Positions 32,080 to 41,295 of a DNA stretch of 64,000 bases are shown one piece after another. The notes under the pieces are model-generated. The model did not search any database. It was given only the letters and a program-made list of their open reading frames with translations, and had not been told where the DNA came from. The stretch spans positions 2,265,501-2,329,500 of the forward strand of contig NZ_CP009452.1 in the NCBI RefSeq assembly GCF_001278035.1, read 5' to 3'. The stretch is from Sphingopyxis sp. 113P3 (GTDB lineage: Bacteria; Pseudomonadota; Alphaproteobacteria; Sphingomonadales; Sphingomonadaceae). The position numbers were made by a program, and so were the translations under genes. The number at the start of each line of letters is the position of its first letter. The stretch's first letter is position 1.

Positions 32080-32471
32080 TGCTGAAGAAAGCGGGAAGGC
32101 TGGCAATACCGCTGTTGCTGCTTGGCGGCTGCGACCCGGCCCCGGATAATAGCGCACTTGCTCATGCCGAGGCGCGGCAGGGTGAGAAGGCTGCGCTCGA
32201 CGGCCGCATCGACTGTGCGCTCGAAGGCGCGAAACTCTTCGCCCGCACCTGCACGATTGAGGAAATGAGCGGGGCGCAAGCCAATATCCTGGTCGTGGGC
32301 CGCGCCGATACCGGCTATCGGCGTCTGGCGATTGCGAAGGACGGGCGCGGTGTCGTGTCTGCCGACGGCGCGGAGCCGGCAAGGGTCACGATCGTCAAGG
32401 AGGGGTTGATCGAGGTCGCGGTCGGCCGCGACCGCTACCGATTGCCGGCTAATACGACCGGGGCGAGATAG
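32079..32471 (+). CDS. Small lipoprotein of unknown function
   Basis: This 130-residue protein has a type II signal peptide: a basic MLKKAGR start, a hydrophobic AIPLLLL core and the lipobox LGGC, so Cys near residue 18 should be lipidated. The mature part is polar with two further Cys near residues 46 and 58 that could form a disulfide. The family is not recognised. The ATG at 32079 overlaps the ilvD stop. A GTG one codon earlier is also possible. Confidence 0.7.
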   Translation: MLKKAGRLAIPLLLLGGCDPAPDNSALAHAEARQGEKAALDGRIDCALEGAKLFARTCTIEEMSGAQANILVVGRADTGYRRLAIAKDGRGVVSADGAEPARVTIVKEGLIEVAVGRDRYRLPANTTGAR

Positions 32472-32522
32472 CCGGCGCGCAATGGCGATTCCCATGACCG
32501 AGGCGATGTCGTAAGCTTAACC

Positions 32523-33869
32523 ATGCCGTCTTCCGCCGACGCCCCCATTCTCACTGCAGACGCGATGCGCGCCGCCGAGGCAGCGTGCGCTGCGTCAGGA
32601 ACCTCGCTCGCGACGCTGATGGAGCGCGCCGGCGCTGCGGTCGCGGATCTTGCGTGGCGGATGGCGTCAGGAGCTCCCGTGCTCGTCCTTTGCGGACCTG
32701 GCAATAATGGCGGCGACGGCTATGTGGCGGCCCGCCTGCTTGCGCGGCGGGGTGTGCATGTCCGGGTGGCCGCGCTGGCGGAACCGGGGACCGAGCTTGC
32801 GCGCGCGGCGCGCCGGGCATGGGCGGGGCCCGTCGAGGCGCTGGGGGACGAACTCGCTTTTGCACCTGTGATCATCGATGCATTGTTCGGTGTGGGGCTC
32901 TCACGGCCGCTCACAGAAGATATTGCTGCACGCCTGCGCGGTCTTGCAGGGCGGCGGATCCTTGCGGTTGATGTGCCAAGCGGAGTTGATGCCGACGGCG
33001 TGCAAGCCTGGACGCCGGCGCTTCCCGCCGATGTGACGGTGGCGCTCGGCGCGCTCAAGCCCGCGCATGTGCTTTTACCCCCCGCCGCCTCTTGCGGAAA
33101 GGTCGTGCTCGCGCCGATCGGGATCGAGGCGCAATCCCGGCTGCGGACGCTGCCGCACCTCGAAGGCGATACTCCCGGGGCAGCGGCACACAAGTTCAGC
33201 CGCGGGATGGCGCTCGTGCGCGCTGGCCCCATGCCGGGAGCCGCGGCGCTTGCCGCTTCGGCTGTGCTGCGCGCGGGGGGAGGCTATGCGATATTGAGCG
33301 GCGCGACTTCCGTCCCTTTCTCGGCGATCATCGCGGAGCGCGGCGAAAATTTTGCTGAGCGGCTTCTCGATGAGCGGCTGGGTGCCGTGGTGATCGGGCC
33401 GGGCTACCCGCCAGGCGCTGCGCTCGATCGCGATGTGGCGGCGGCACTGAAGAGCGGAAAGCCCCTCGTCCTCGACGCCGCAGCCATTCCATCAGCACTG
33501 CCAAGGCTTGGAGATACGCCGGCGATCCTGACACCGCATGCCGGTGAGTTTGCGCGCGCCTTTCCGGGCCTGGAAGGAAGCAAGATCGAGCAGGCGCGTG
33601 CGGCCGCACGCAGGAGCGGTGCCGTCCTTGTATACAAGGGCGCGGACACTATTATCGCGGCACCCGACGGACGCATCGTTGCTGCATGGCCAGGATGCCC
33701 CTGGCTCGCTACCGCCGGGACCGGCGATGTGCTCGCGGGAGCGTGCGGCGCGATGCTGGCGCGCGGCGGCGATGCGTTCGATGCTGCGGTTGCCGCGGTG
33801 AGCTGGCATATTTCGCGCGCGCGGGCTATCGGCCCCGGCCTTATAGCCGATGATCTGGTAAAGGCATGA
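32523..33869 (+). CDS. nnr: Bifunctional NAD(P)H-hydrate epimerase/dehydratase
   Basis: This repair enzyme converts damaged NAD(P)HX back to NAD(P)H. The 448-residue protein has an N-terminal epimerase domain (YjeF_N) with VLCGPGNNGGDGYVAARLL near residue 56 and a C-terminal ADP-dependent dehydratase domain with ILTPHAGEFARAFPG near residue 336 and TAGTGDVLAGACGAML near residue 398. The 3' end overlaps the RNA methyltransferase start by 4 bases. Confidence 0.94.
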   Translation: MPSSADAPILTADAMRAAEAACAASGTSLATLMERAGAAVADLAWRMASGAPVLVLCGPGNNGGDGYVAARLLARRGVHVRVAALAEPGTELARAARRAWAGPVEALGDELAFAPVIIDALFGVGLSRPLTEDIAARLRGLAGRRILAVDVPSGVDADGVQAWTPALPADVTVALGALKPAHVLLPPAASCGKVVLAPIGIEAQSRLRTLPHLEGDTPGAAAHKFSRGMALVRAGPMPGAAALAASAVLRAGGGYAILSGATSVPFSAIIAERGENFAERLLDERLGAVVIGPGYPPGAALDRDVAAALKSGKPLVLDAAAIPSALPRLGDTPAILTPHAGEFARAFPGLEGSKIEQARAAARRSGAVLVYKGADTIIAAPDGRIVAAWPGCPWLATAGTGDVLAGACGAMLARGGDAFDAAVAAVSWHISRARAIGPGLIADDLVKA

Positions 33870-35065
33870 CAGACAAAGATTTGATCGAACGCATCGCCGC
33901 GCGGGGTGACGGCGTGACCGCGGACGGACGCCACGTCACAGGGAGTGCGCCGGGCGACCGCGTTGCTCCCGACGGGACGCTGAACCCGGGACCCAACCGC
34001 GCCGAACCGGTTTGCCGGCACTTCACGCGATGCGGCGGATGCCAGCTCCAGCATGTGGCAGAGCCGGCGCTCGCCGACTTTGTGCGCGATCGCATCGCCG
34101 GCGCGCTTGCAGGACAGGACGTCCGCTCGCACGCCATACGCGCGGCGCTGCTTTCGCCCCCGCAAAGCCGTCGCCGCGCGGCGCTGACTGCCTTGAGGAC
34201 GGGACCGCAGATCGCTGTCGGCTTCAACGCCGCGCAGAGGAACCAGATTATCGACATGCGCGAATGTCCGCTCCTGTTGCCAGAGCTGTTCGAGCTGATC
34301 GCGCCGGTGCGCAAACTGCTGGGGTTGATTGCGCCGCAGCGCCGCCCGGTGAAGGTCAAGCTGCAGATGCTCGATCAGGGTGCCGAGCTGGTGCTCGAGG
34401 GCGTGCGCGCCGAAGGGCTCGACGCCGCGATGGCGCTCCAGGATTTTGCGGGCGCTAATCGCCTTGCACGCCTCGCGATCGATCAGGGCGAGGGCGTTGA
34501 AACAATCTGGCAGCCTGAGCCGCCAACGGTACGCTTCGGCGACGTTGCGGTCGAAGTGCCGCCTTTTGCCTTTTTGCAGGCGACCGCTGGCGGGCAGGCA
34601 GCGCTGGTCGCAGCGGTGCGCGAGGCGATCGGCGATGCTCCGGCGGTGGCGGACCTGTTCGCGGGAGTAGGGACCTTTGCGCTTTCGGTTCAGCAAGGGC
34701 GCAAGGTCTATGCCGCCGAAGGCGCGCGCGATGCCATTTTGGCGCTGGGCAGCGCGGCGAACCGCGCGCGCGCGCTGGTGGCGACCGAGCATCGCGACCT
34801 GTTCCGGCGGCCGCTCATACCCGGTGAACTCGACCGCTTCGGCGCGGTAATACTCGACCCGCCCCGCGCGGGTGCCGAGGAACAGGTCAAGCAGCTTGCA
34901 GCATCGAAGGTGCCGGCGATTGCCTATGTCAGCTGCAACCCCTCGAGCTTTGCGCGCGATGCCAAGCTGCTCGCCGCCGGCGGCTACCGCCTCGAGTGGG
35001 TGCAGCCGGTGGGCCAGTTCCGCTGGTCGACGCATGTCGAGCTGGCCGCGCGCTTCTCGAAGTAG
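33866..35065 (+). CDS. RNA (uracil-5-)-methyltransferase, RlmD/RumA family
   Basis: This class I SAM-dependent enzyme methylates a uridine at C5 in rRNA or tRNA. The 399-residue protein has the iron-sulfur cysteines in CRHFTRCGGCQLQH near residue 50, the SAM loop VADLFAGVGTFAL near residue 262, and the catalytic Cys in AYVSCNPSSFARD near residue 355. The N-terminal TRAM domain seen in E. coli RlmD appears short. Whether the target is U747, U1939 or tRNA cannot be told from the sequence. Confidence 0.9.
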   Translation: MTDKDLIERIAARGDGVTADGRHVTGSAPGDRVAPDGTLNPGPNRAEPVCRHFTRCGGCQLQHVAEPALADFVRDRIAGALAGQDVRSHAIRAALLSPPQSRRRAALTALRTGPQIAVGFNAAQRNQIIDMRECPLLLPELFELIAPVRKLLGLIAPQRRPVKVKLQMLDQGAELVLEGVRAEGLDAAMALQDFAGANRLARLAIDQGEGVETIWQPEPPTVRFGDVAVEVPPFAFLQATAGGQAALVAAVREAIGDAPAVADLFAGVGTFALSVQQGRKVYAAEGARDAILALGSAANRARALVATEHRDLFRRPLIPGELDRFGAVILDPPRAGAEEQVKQLAASKVPAIAYVSCNPSSFARDAKLLAAGGYRLEWVQPVGQFRWSTHVELAARFSK

Positions 35066-35076
35066 TCGGCGCCCTG

Positions 35077-35100
35077 TTTTTTTTGAGGGGGGCGCCCCCC
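35077..35100. terminator. T-run and GC palindrome between convergent genes
   Basis: Eight T (35077-35084) are followed by the perfect 14-bp palindrome GGGGGGCGCCCCCC (35087-35100). GGCGCCC at 35068-35074 can also pair with GGGCGCC across the T run. The order is not that of a textbook terminator on either strand, but the convergent position supports a transcription-ending role. Confidence 0.45.
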
Positions 35101-35104
35101 ATGC

Positions 35105-35542
35105 TCAGTGCAGCACGAAGGCCATGAAGGCGTGCAGGCACAAGGCGAACAAGGCGAGGCTCGCGAGTGCAAAAACGCCAAAGCGCCACATTACCCGGTT
35201 CACCGTTGCCTGAATGATGCTGTGAAGGATCCGCAAGCCGACATAAGCCCAGGCGATCTGGGCGTTGAGGCCGCCCCCCAGGCCCGCGATGGCGAGCGCG
35301 ATGGAGACAGCGTAAAAGACCGTCGGCTGCTCCATCAGATGATTATAGTTGTGCGCTTTCCACTGCACCTCGGGTGGCAACACATCGTCGAGATTTTTGC
35401 CTGTGCCGCCGACCAGCTTCGCGGCATCGATCTTCGCTCGGCTCATCGCGGGAAGGCGCGTCGCGTACATCCAGACCCACATCACCATCGACCAGAGAGC
35501 GAGCGTCGCAACGGGTCCCAGAATAGCATTCGTATCGGTCAT
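35105..35542 (-). CDS. MAPEG family membrane protein
   Basis: This 145-residue protein has about four hydrophobic segments and the MAPEG pattern, including PPEVQWKAHNYNHLMEQPTV near residue 55 and AYVGLRILHSIIQATVNRV near residue 100. MAPEG proteins include microsomal glutathione transferases and leukotriene synthases. The bacterial members are mostly uncharacterised. It lies 10 bases after a paralogue on the same strand. Confidence 0.85.
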   Translation of the reverse strand: MTDTNAILGPVATLALWSMVMWVWMYATRLPAMSRAKIDAAKLVGGTGKNLDDVLPPEVQWKAHNYNHLMEQPTVFYAVSIALAIAGLGGGLNAQIAWAYVGLRILHSIIQATVNRVMWRFGVFALASLALFALCLHAFMAFVLH

Positions 35543-35552
35543 GGCCGCCTCC

Positions 35553-35984
35553 TCAACCCAGTGTCGCGATCACGGCGAGTACCGACAGCGCAAGCAGACA
35601 CAGTGTGGAAAGCGAAAAGAGCATGAAGCGCACCGGAACGCGGTTCACGGTCACCTGCCATATGCTGTGAAGGATGCGCAACAATACGTAGGCCCAGGCG
35701 ATCCAGCGGGTGTAGCTGACGTCGCCGCCCGAGAGGTGCAAAAAGACGATGACCGCGTAGAAGAGCGTCGGCTGCTCGAGCAGATGCGTGTAATTGTGGG
35801 ATTTCCAATTGACGCTGGGCGGCAGCACGGTTTCAAGGTCGGCGCCTCGGCCGCCCGGTGGCGCAGCTTTCAAGTCGATCCCGGCCTTGGCCATCGCCGG
35901 AAAGCGCGTCGCCGCGACCCAGAAAAGCACGATCAATGTCCAAAGGACAAGCACCGCGCCAGGCGCAAGAATGCTTTGTGACAT
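35553..35984 (-). CDS. MAPEG family membrane protein, paralogue
   Basis: This 143-residue protein matches its downstream neighbour throughout: PPSVNWKSHNYTHLLEQPTL near residue 55 and AYVLLRILHSIWQVTVNRV near residue 100. The pair is a tandem duplication with clear divergence, and the products could form mixed trimers. The ATG at 35984 follows AAAGGGGGAATT. The frame is open further upstream, but the earlier residues lack MAPEG similarity. Confidence 0.85.
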   Translation of the reverse strand: MSQSILAPGAVLVLWTLIVLFWVAATRFPAMAKAGIDLKAAPPGGRGADLETVLPPSVNWKSHNYTHLLEQPTLFYAVIVFLHLSGGDVSYTRWIAWAYVLLRILHSIWQVTVNRVPVRFMLFSLSTLCLLALSVLAVIATLG

Positions 35985-36070
35985 AATTCCCCCTTTCAAT
36001 CGCGACGCTTGGGTGATGGGCCGCGTGAGGGGGATGCTAGGGCGCGGCCGCCACAATGCAAGGCGGCGCG

Positions 36071-37447
36071 TCAGCCCTTCAGCGCTGCGATGAAATCTTC
36101 AGCCCAGCCGATGACGTCGCGGTCGCGCACGACAGCGTTAAGCGCGCTCCAGCGCGCCTTGCGCTCCTCCAGCGGCATATGGATCGCAGTCCAAAGCGCG
36201 CGGGTCACCTCGTCATGGTTGAGCGGGTTGACGAGGAGCGCATCGGTCAGTTGCTCGGCTGCACCTGCAAAACGCGAGAGGATGAGAACGCCCGGATCCT
36301 CGGGGTCCTGCGCTGCGACATATTCCTTGGCAACGAGATTCATCCCGTCCCGAATGGGCGTCACCAGTCCGATCTTGGCCGCGCGATAAAAGCCGAAGAG
36401 TTCGGCACGGCCAAAGCCGCGGTTGACATAGCGGATCGGAACGAGATCGACGTCTGAATGCGCGCCATTGAACTGTCCCGTTTTCTGTTCGAGGGTCGCC
36501 CGGATTTCCTGATAGGAACGCACATCCTCGCGCGAAGGGGGCGCGATCTGGATGTACAAGAGGCGGTTCACCATATCGTCCTTGGTAGCGAACAATCGCT
36601 CCATCGCGTCTATCCGCTCGGGCAGCCCCTTGCTGTAATCGAGCCGGTCGACCCCGATCACGACCGTCCTGCTGCGCGCGCTGCCGACGAGCCGCACCTG
36701 CGCGCGGCGCGCGACTTCGGTCTCCCCGAGCGCCATGAATTCCTTATGATCGATCCCGATGGGGAAGGCGCGCGCTGTAACGGTGCGGCCGCCGAGCGCT
36801 ACCGTGCCCCTCTCTTCATCGACGTCGGCATTCAGCTCCTTGCGGCAATAATGGAGAAAGCTCTCGAGCCATTCGAACGATTGAAAGCCGATCACGTCGT
36901 AATGGAGCATGGCCTTCACCAGCCGTTCGTGAAAGGGAAGCGAAACGAGCAGGCGGGTCGGCGGCCAGGGAATATGGAGAAATAGCCCGATGCGGTTCTC
37001 GAGGCCATGCGCCCGCAGACGTTCGCCGAGAGGCAGGAAATGATAATCATGCACCCACACGAGATCATCGGGCTCAACGAGCGGGATCAGGCTGTTCGCG
37101 AAGCGCTCGTTGACGCGTTCATAGCCCATCCCGAACTCATTTTCATATTCGGCAAGGTCGATGCGATAGTGGAAGAGCGGCCAGAGCGTCCGGTTGGCAT
37201 AGCCGTTGTAATATTCCTCGACATCCTGGGGTTCGAGGTCGATGGTGGCCGTGGTGAAACCGTTGCTGCGTGCCATCGTGAGCTGGCCGGTAAAATGCTC
37301 GACTTCCTCGCCCGACCAGCCGAACCAGATCCCGCCATGCTGACGCAGCGCGCCATTCATAGCGACCGCGAGGCCGCCCTGCGCCCCTGCGGCGCCCCGC
37401 CCCTTGTCGACCGACACACGGTTGGAGACAACGATCAGCCGGCTCAT
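36071..37447 (-). CDS. otsA: Trehalose-6-phosphate synthase
   Basis: This GT20 enzyme makes trehalose 6-phosphate from UDP-glucose and glucose 6-phosphate. The 458-residue protein has GGLAVAMNGAL and WFGWSG near the N-terminus, WVHDYHFLPL near residue 130, LHIPWPPTRLL, GVDRLDYSKGLPERI near residue 263 and RDGMNLVAKEYVAAQ near residue 360. The ATG at 37447 overlaps the GH15 stop (ATGA), so it is the last gene of the otsB-GH15-otsA operon. Confidence 0.96.
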   Translation of the reverse strand: MSRLIVVSNRVSVDKGRGAAGAQGGLAVAMNGALRQHGGIWFGWSGEEVEHFTGQLTMARSNGFTTATIDLEPQDVEEYYNGYANRTLWPLFHYRIDLAEYENEFGMGYERVNERFANSLIPLVEPDDLVWVHDYHFLPLGERLRAHGLENRIGLFLHIPWPPTRLLVSLPFHERLVKAMLHYDVIGFQSFEWLESFLHYCRKELNADVDEERGTVALGGRTVTARAFPIGIDHKEFMALGETEVARRAQVRLVGSARSRTVVIGVDRLDYSKGLPERIDAMERLFATKDDMVNRLLYIQIAPPSREDVRSYQEIRATLEQKTGQFNGAHSDVDLVPIRYVNRGFGRAELFGFYRAAKIGLVTPIRDGMNLVAKEYVAAQDPEDPGVLILSRFAGAAEQLTDALLVNPLNHDEVTRALWTAIHMPLEERKARWSALNAVVRDRDVIGWAEDFIAALKG

Positions 37448-39237
37448 CGCACCGTATCCCAGCTTCGCGACAGCAAGCCCGCGCAATTGATGATGCCGAC
37501 CAGCGAATAGGTCTGGGGGAAGTTCCCCCACAATTCGCCATTTTCGAAATCCATGTCTTCCGAAAGAAGCCCCGACGGCGTTCGGTGCGCGAGCATCGTC
37601 TCGAACAGTTCGCGCGCCTCTTCCGACCGCCCAGACAGATGCAGCGCCTCGATCAGCCAGAAGGTGCAGATATTGAAGGCGGTTTCGGGCTGCCCGAAAT
37701 CATCTTCGCTGTCGTAGCGCAGCATGTTTCGGCCGCGCCGCAGCGCCTTTTCGACCGCGGCAAAGGTGGCCTGAAAGCGCGGATCGTCGGCGCGAATGAA
37801 GCGCAGTTCAACCATCTGGAGCAGGCTCGCGTCGAGGTGGGAATGACCAAAGGCCGCGCCATAATGCCCCTCAGTCTCGCTCCACGCTTCGCGCTCGATT
37901 GTCGCGCGAATCTTCGCGGCGCGATCATTCCAGAAGGCTTCGCGTTCGGGCTTGCCCAACCGCGCTGCCACATTAGCAAGCCGGTCGCACGCCGCCCAGC
38001 TCATCACCGCCGAATAGGTGTGGACCAGTTGACGGGTGCGAAATTCCCAGAGGCCGGCGTCGGGCTGGTCGTGCATCTTCCACGCCACCTCACCGACGCG
38101 CTCGAGGCTTTCGAAATCGCGTTCGTCGGCAAGGCGAAAAAGGCGCTGGTCGAAGAAACCCTGCACCGTGGGCAGCACGATCTGGCCGTAGGCATCATGC
38201 TGTATCTGCGTCCAGGCGGCGTTACCGACGCGCACCGGCCCCATTCCGCGATAGCCCGCGAGGTTCGAGGCAACACTTTCGTCGAGCTCGGTCACCCCCA
38301 TCACCGAATAGAGCGGCTGGATGTACCCGCCCGCGGCGCGATCGACGATGTTGCGCAGATAGGCGAGATATTTTTCGAGCACGTCGAGCGCGCCGAGGCG
38401 GTTGAGCGCCTGCACGGTATAATAGGCGTCACGGATCCAGCAGAAGCGATAGTCCCAGTTGCGCCCGCTGTTGGGTGCTTCGGGGATCGAGGTGGTGAGC
38501 GCGGCGACGATCGCGCCAGTCTCTCCGTGCTGGCAAAGCTTGAGCGTGATGGCAGCGCGGATGACCGCGTCCTGCCAGTCCATCGGCGTTGCGAGCCCGC
38601 GGACCCAGCTTCGCCAGTAGAGATCGGTTGCCTCTTCCATGGCGCGGAGTGCCTGCGAGACATTGCCGGTGAAGGGCTCATCGGGGCCGAGGAAGAAATG
38701 CAGATCCTGCTCGACGCGGAAGGAACGGCCTTCCATGAGGTAACCCACGGGCGCATCGGTCGTCAGCCGAAGCGGCTGGGGACCGATCAAATAGCGGATA
38801 TGATTGGTCCCGCGCGTTGTTGCAGCAGCCTCGGCGCCATAATCGCGCATCGGCACCAGCTCCATCTCGAGCCGCGGGCTGCCTGAAACCGGACGAACGA
38901 TGCGGACGAAGGCCACGGGGCGGAACATCCGCCCGGACCGCTCGAAGCGCGGGCAGAAATCGATTACGTCGACCGCGCTGCCGTCCTCGGCTTCGAGGCG
39001 GGTGACGAGGATTGGCGTGTTGCGGCGATAGTGCGGGGTGGCCTTGACCTGTCCTGCGAGCCGGAATCGCCAGACGCCGGCGTCCTGCCGGTCGCCCCCG
39101 AGAAGCGCACAGAAGACAGGGTCACCATCAACACGCGGAACGCAGCCCCACACAAAGCCCGCTTCACCGTCGACGAGCGCGCTGACCTGGCAATTGCCGA
39201 TAGGCCAGAGCGCAAGCGAGCTCAAAGGATGAGCCAT
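37444..39237 (-). CDS. Glycoside hydrolase family 15 protein
   Basis: This 597-residue GH15 protein has the conserved GRNWDYRFCWIRDAYYTVQA near residue 260, the probable general acid in DAGLWEFRTRQ near residue 400, and the second catalytic region SEDMDFENGELWGNFPQTYS near residue 565. GH15 includes glucoamylases and acid trehalases. Placement between otsB and otsA points to trehalose or a related alpha-glucan as substrate, but this is inferred from context. No signal peptide is evident, so it acts in the cytoplasm. Confidence 0.9.
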   Translation of the reverse strand: MAHPLSSLALWPIGNCQVSALVDGEAGFVWGCVPRVDGDPVFCALLGGDRQDAGVWRFRLAGQVKATPHYRRNTPILVTRLEAEDGSAVDVIDFCPRFERSGRMFRPVAFVRIVRPVSGSPRLEMELVPMRDYGAEAAATTRGTNHIRYLIGPQPLRLTTDAPVGYLMEGRSFRVEQDLHFFLGPDEPFTGNVSQALRAMEEATDLYWRSWVRGLATPMDWQDAVIRAAITLKLCQHGETGAIVAALTTSIPEAPNSGRNWDYRFCWIRDAYYTVQALNRLGALDVLEKYLAYLRNIVDRAAGGYIQPLYSVMGVTELDESVASNLAGYRGMGPVRVGNAAWTQIQHDAYGQIVLPTVQGFFDQRLFRLADERDFESLERVGEVAWKMHDQPDAGLWEFRTRQLVHTYSAVMSWAACDRLANVAARLGKPEREAFWNDRAAKIRATIEREAWSETEGHYGAAFGHSHLDASLLQMVELRFIRADDPRFQATFAAVEKALRRGRNMLRYDSEDDFGQPETAFNICTFWLIEALHLSGRSEEARELFETMLAHRTPSGLLSEDMDFENGELWGNFPQTYSLVGIINCAGLLSRSWDTVR

Positions 39238-39953
39238 TGATGCACCATTTCAGGATCGGCGAGGCGGTAATGGGCAGCCGTCGGCCGCGGCGCGCCTACG
39301 AGAATGCCGTGACCGCCAGCGGCGGCCACCGCGATGAATCCGTCCTCGTCGGTCGTGTCGTCGCCGATGAAGATCGGCATCGCGCCCGCAAACGGCGGGG
39401 CGGCCATCAGACGGGCCACCGCAACGCCTTTGTTGGCACTTTTCGGGCCGAGTTCTACCACCATCTTGCCGCGCCGGGCGGCAAGGTTTTCGCGGGCTGC
39501 CATGTCATCCATGACCGTATAGACGGCTGGGGCGGCTTCGGGTTCCTGCCGGTAATGCACCGCGATGCCGTGCGGCTTGATTTCGATGAGAAGTTGCGGC
39601 CAGGCGGCCACCAGCGCGGTCAGGGCAGCGCGGCTCGCGTCCGACAAGATGGGAGAGGTCTCCGCCGCTTCACCCATTTCCGCGCCGTGGGAGCCGACCA
39701 TCAGCAGGCCAACAGGGCCGAGATAGGTTCGTATGTCGGCAATCGCACGGCCGCTGACGATGGCAATGCGGCCATCAAGGGCGCGGTTAAGAGCCATGAG
39801 CTGCTCGGGCACGCCGTCGGGCACATGGATACCGTCGGGCGTGTCGGCGATCTCGACGAGTGTGCCGTCGAAATCGAGAAAGAGCGCGAGCGGATGGTGA
39901 GCGGCGAGCCCGGCAAAAGGCGGGGGCAAGGAAAGATCGACGCTTTTGTGCAT
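39222..39953 (-). CDS. otsB: Trehalose-6-phosphate phosphatase
   Basis: This HAD-superfamily enzyme removes the phosphate from trehalose 6-phosphate. The 243-residue protein carries motif I LFLDFDGTLVEIADTP near residue 24, motif II SGRAIADI near residue 68, and motif IV IFIGDDTTDEDGF near residue 200. I use the ATG at 39953. A TTG at 39992 is in frame but falls inside the terminator of the upstream gene. The 3' end overlaps the GH15 gene by 16 bases. Confidence 0.94.
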   Translation of the reverse strand: MHKSVDLSLPPPFAGLAAHHPLALFLDFDGTLVEIADTPDGIHVPDGVPEQLMALNRALDGRIAIVSGRAIADIRTYLGPVGLLMVGSHGAEMGEAAETSPILSDASRAALTALVAAWPQLLIEIKPHGIAVHYRQEPEAAPAVYTVMDDMAARENLAARRGKMVVELGPKSANKGVAVARLMAAPPFAGAMPIFIGDDTTDEDGFIAVAAAGGHGILVGAPRPTAAHYRLADPEMVHQWLIL

Positions 39954-39959
39954 TGCGAC

Positions 39960-40000
39960 AAAAAAATTAGGGACGGCGACCCGTCGGGTCAACCGTCCCT
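39960..40000 (-). terminator. Intrinsic terminator after the ornithine/lysine decarboxylase gene
   Basis: On the minus strand AGGGACGG (40000-39993) pairs with CCGTCCCT (39976-39969), with an inner GACCC/GGGTC stem, followed by AA and TTTTTTT. It is a strong Rho-independent terminator separating the polyamine gene from the trehalose operon. Confidence 0.9.
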
Positions 40001-40019
40001 GAAATGCACGCGCTGGGTC

Positions 40020-41213
40020 TCAGAACAGCTTGGTCACCGTTGCAGAACGGCGTTCTTCTTCGACCTCGCCGGTGTAAAGGCTCGCCATCGGCTCGTCACT
40101 GACGACGTGGATATCTTCGGCGCCGAAGCCGTTGAACCTGGTGCGCATTGCGCAGCCATAGGCGCCCAGCATCCCGATCTCGATGAAATCGCCCGCCTTG
40201 ACATCGCCCGGGAGGAAGAAGGGGCCCGTCATATGGTCAAGATCATCACAGGTCGGACCGTAGAAGCTGAACGGCAGCATCTCGGCGTCGCTTTCCCTGT
40301 CACGCAGCAGCGTGACGGGAAAACGCCAGCCGACATGGGCGGCGTCGAACAGAGCGCCATAGGCCCCGTCGTTGATATAGAGCTCCTCGCCGCGGCGCTT
40401 TTCGACGCGCACGATGAGCGAGCTATACTCGGCCGAGAGCGCGCGGCCCGGCTCGCACCATAGCTCGGCAGAATAGCTGATCGGCAGGCTTTCGAAGCTG
40501 CGGTGGATCGTTTCGAAATAGGCATCGAGCGGGGGGGGCTCCATGCCGGGATAGGATGATGGAAAGCCGCCGCCGACATCGACGATGTCGACGGTCACCG
40601 ATGCGGCGACGATCGCGGCACGAACGCGCTCCATCGCCTGGGCATAGGCATGGGGCGTCATTGCCTGGCTGCCAACATGGAAACAGAGGCCAAGCGCATC
40701 GGCCGCCTGCCGGGTTGCCATGAGCAACTCAGCCACTTCGTCTGGCTCGGCGCCGAACTTGGCTGCAAGGCTGAGCTTCGAATGGTCGGATGAGACCCGC
40801 AGACGCACAAGAAGATTGAGATCGGCGGCGCCTTCGGTCGCGCGGACAATCTTCTGGAGCTCGTCCATCGTGTCGAGCGAGAAGGTGCGCACCCCGTGCT
40901 TCCAATAGGCCTCGGCAATCGCTTCCTCGGCCTTTACCGGATGCATGAAGCACAGCGTTGCTTGCGGCAAAGTGCGCGCCACCAGCCGCACCTCTGCGAT
41001 CGAGGCAACGTCATAATGGGTGACACCGGAATCCCACAGCACGCGCAAGAGGTCGGGCGAGGGATTCGCCTTGACCGCGTACATGGTCGTGCCGGGAAAT
41101 CGCTCGATGAAGAAACGCGCTGCGCGCCGCGCGGCATGCGGGCGGACAAGCGTAACAGGTTCGACCGGCGAAAGTGCCTGAATCAGCCCGTGGGCGCTAT
41201 GGTGCTGGTGCAA
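40020..41213 (-). CDS. Ornithine/lysine decarboxylase, alanine-racemase fold (type III PLP)
   Basis: This enzyme makes putrescine from ornithine (or cadaverine from lysine), as the first step of polyamine synthesis. The 397-residue protein has the PLP lysine in TMYAVKANPSP (Lys48), HVGSQ near residue 179, DVGGGFPSSYPG near residue 214, AELWCEPGR, and the active-site Cys in YGPTCDDLDHM near residue 320. The start appears to be TTG at 41213, since the next in-frame Met is inside the catalytic core. It has its own promoter and terminator. Confidence 0.92.
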   Translation of the reverse strand: MHQHHSAHGLIQALSPVEPVTLVRPHAARRAARFFIERFPGTTMYAVKANPSPDLLRVLWDSGVTHYDVASIAEVRLVARTLPQATLCFMHPVKAEEAIAEAYWKHGVRTFSLDTMDELQKIVRATEGAADLNLLVRLRVSSDHSKLSLAAKFGAEPDEVAELLMATRQAADALGLCFHVGSQAMTPHAYAQAMERVRAAIVAASVTVDIVDVGGGFPSSYPGMEPPPLDAYFETIHRSFESLPISYSAELWCEPGRALSAEYSSLIVRVEKRRGEELYINDGAYGALFDAAHVGWRFPVTLLRDRESDAEMLPFSFYGPTCDDLDHMTGPFFLPGDVKAGDFIEIGMLGAYGCAMRTRFNGFGAEDIHVVSDEPMASLYTGEVEEERRSATVTKLF

Positions 41214-41295
41214 CTCAAGGGACCCCCAAAAAATATGTTAAACGACAAGGGCTGCCTTGCGGTTATTGGAAGTCCCCCTGGGGCAGCGAGGGGCG

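Noticed and set aside
33404..35035. Long minus-strand open frame opposite nnr and the RNA methyltransferase
   Set aside because: Both plus-strand genes have diagnostic motifs across the same bases, and the antisense product has no recognisable domain.
39954..39992. Upstream TTG start for otsB
   Set aside because: It lies inside the stem-loop and T run of the upstream terminator and has no ribosome-binding site.
39237..40463. 408-codon plus-strand open frame opposite otsB and the decarboxylase
   Set aside because: It crosses an intrinsic terminator and two well-supported minus-strand genes and has no motif.
41214..41289. Known speF-type RNA motif upstream of the decarboxylase
   Set aside because: The predicted leader is only about 75 bases, far shorter than that motif, and I could not recognise its conserved parts.
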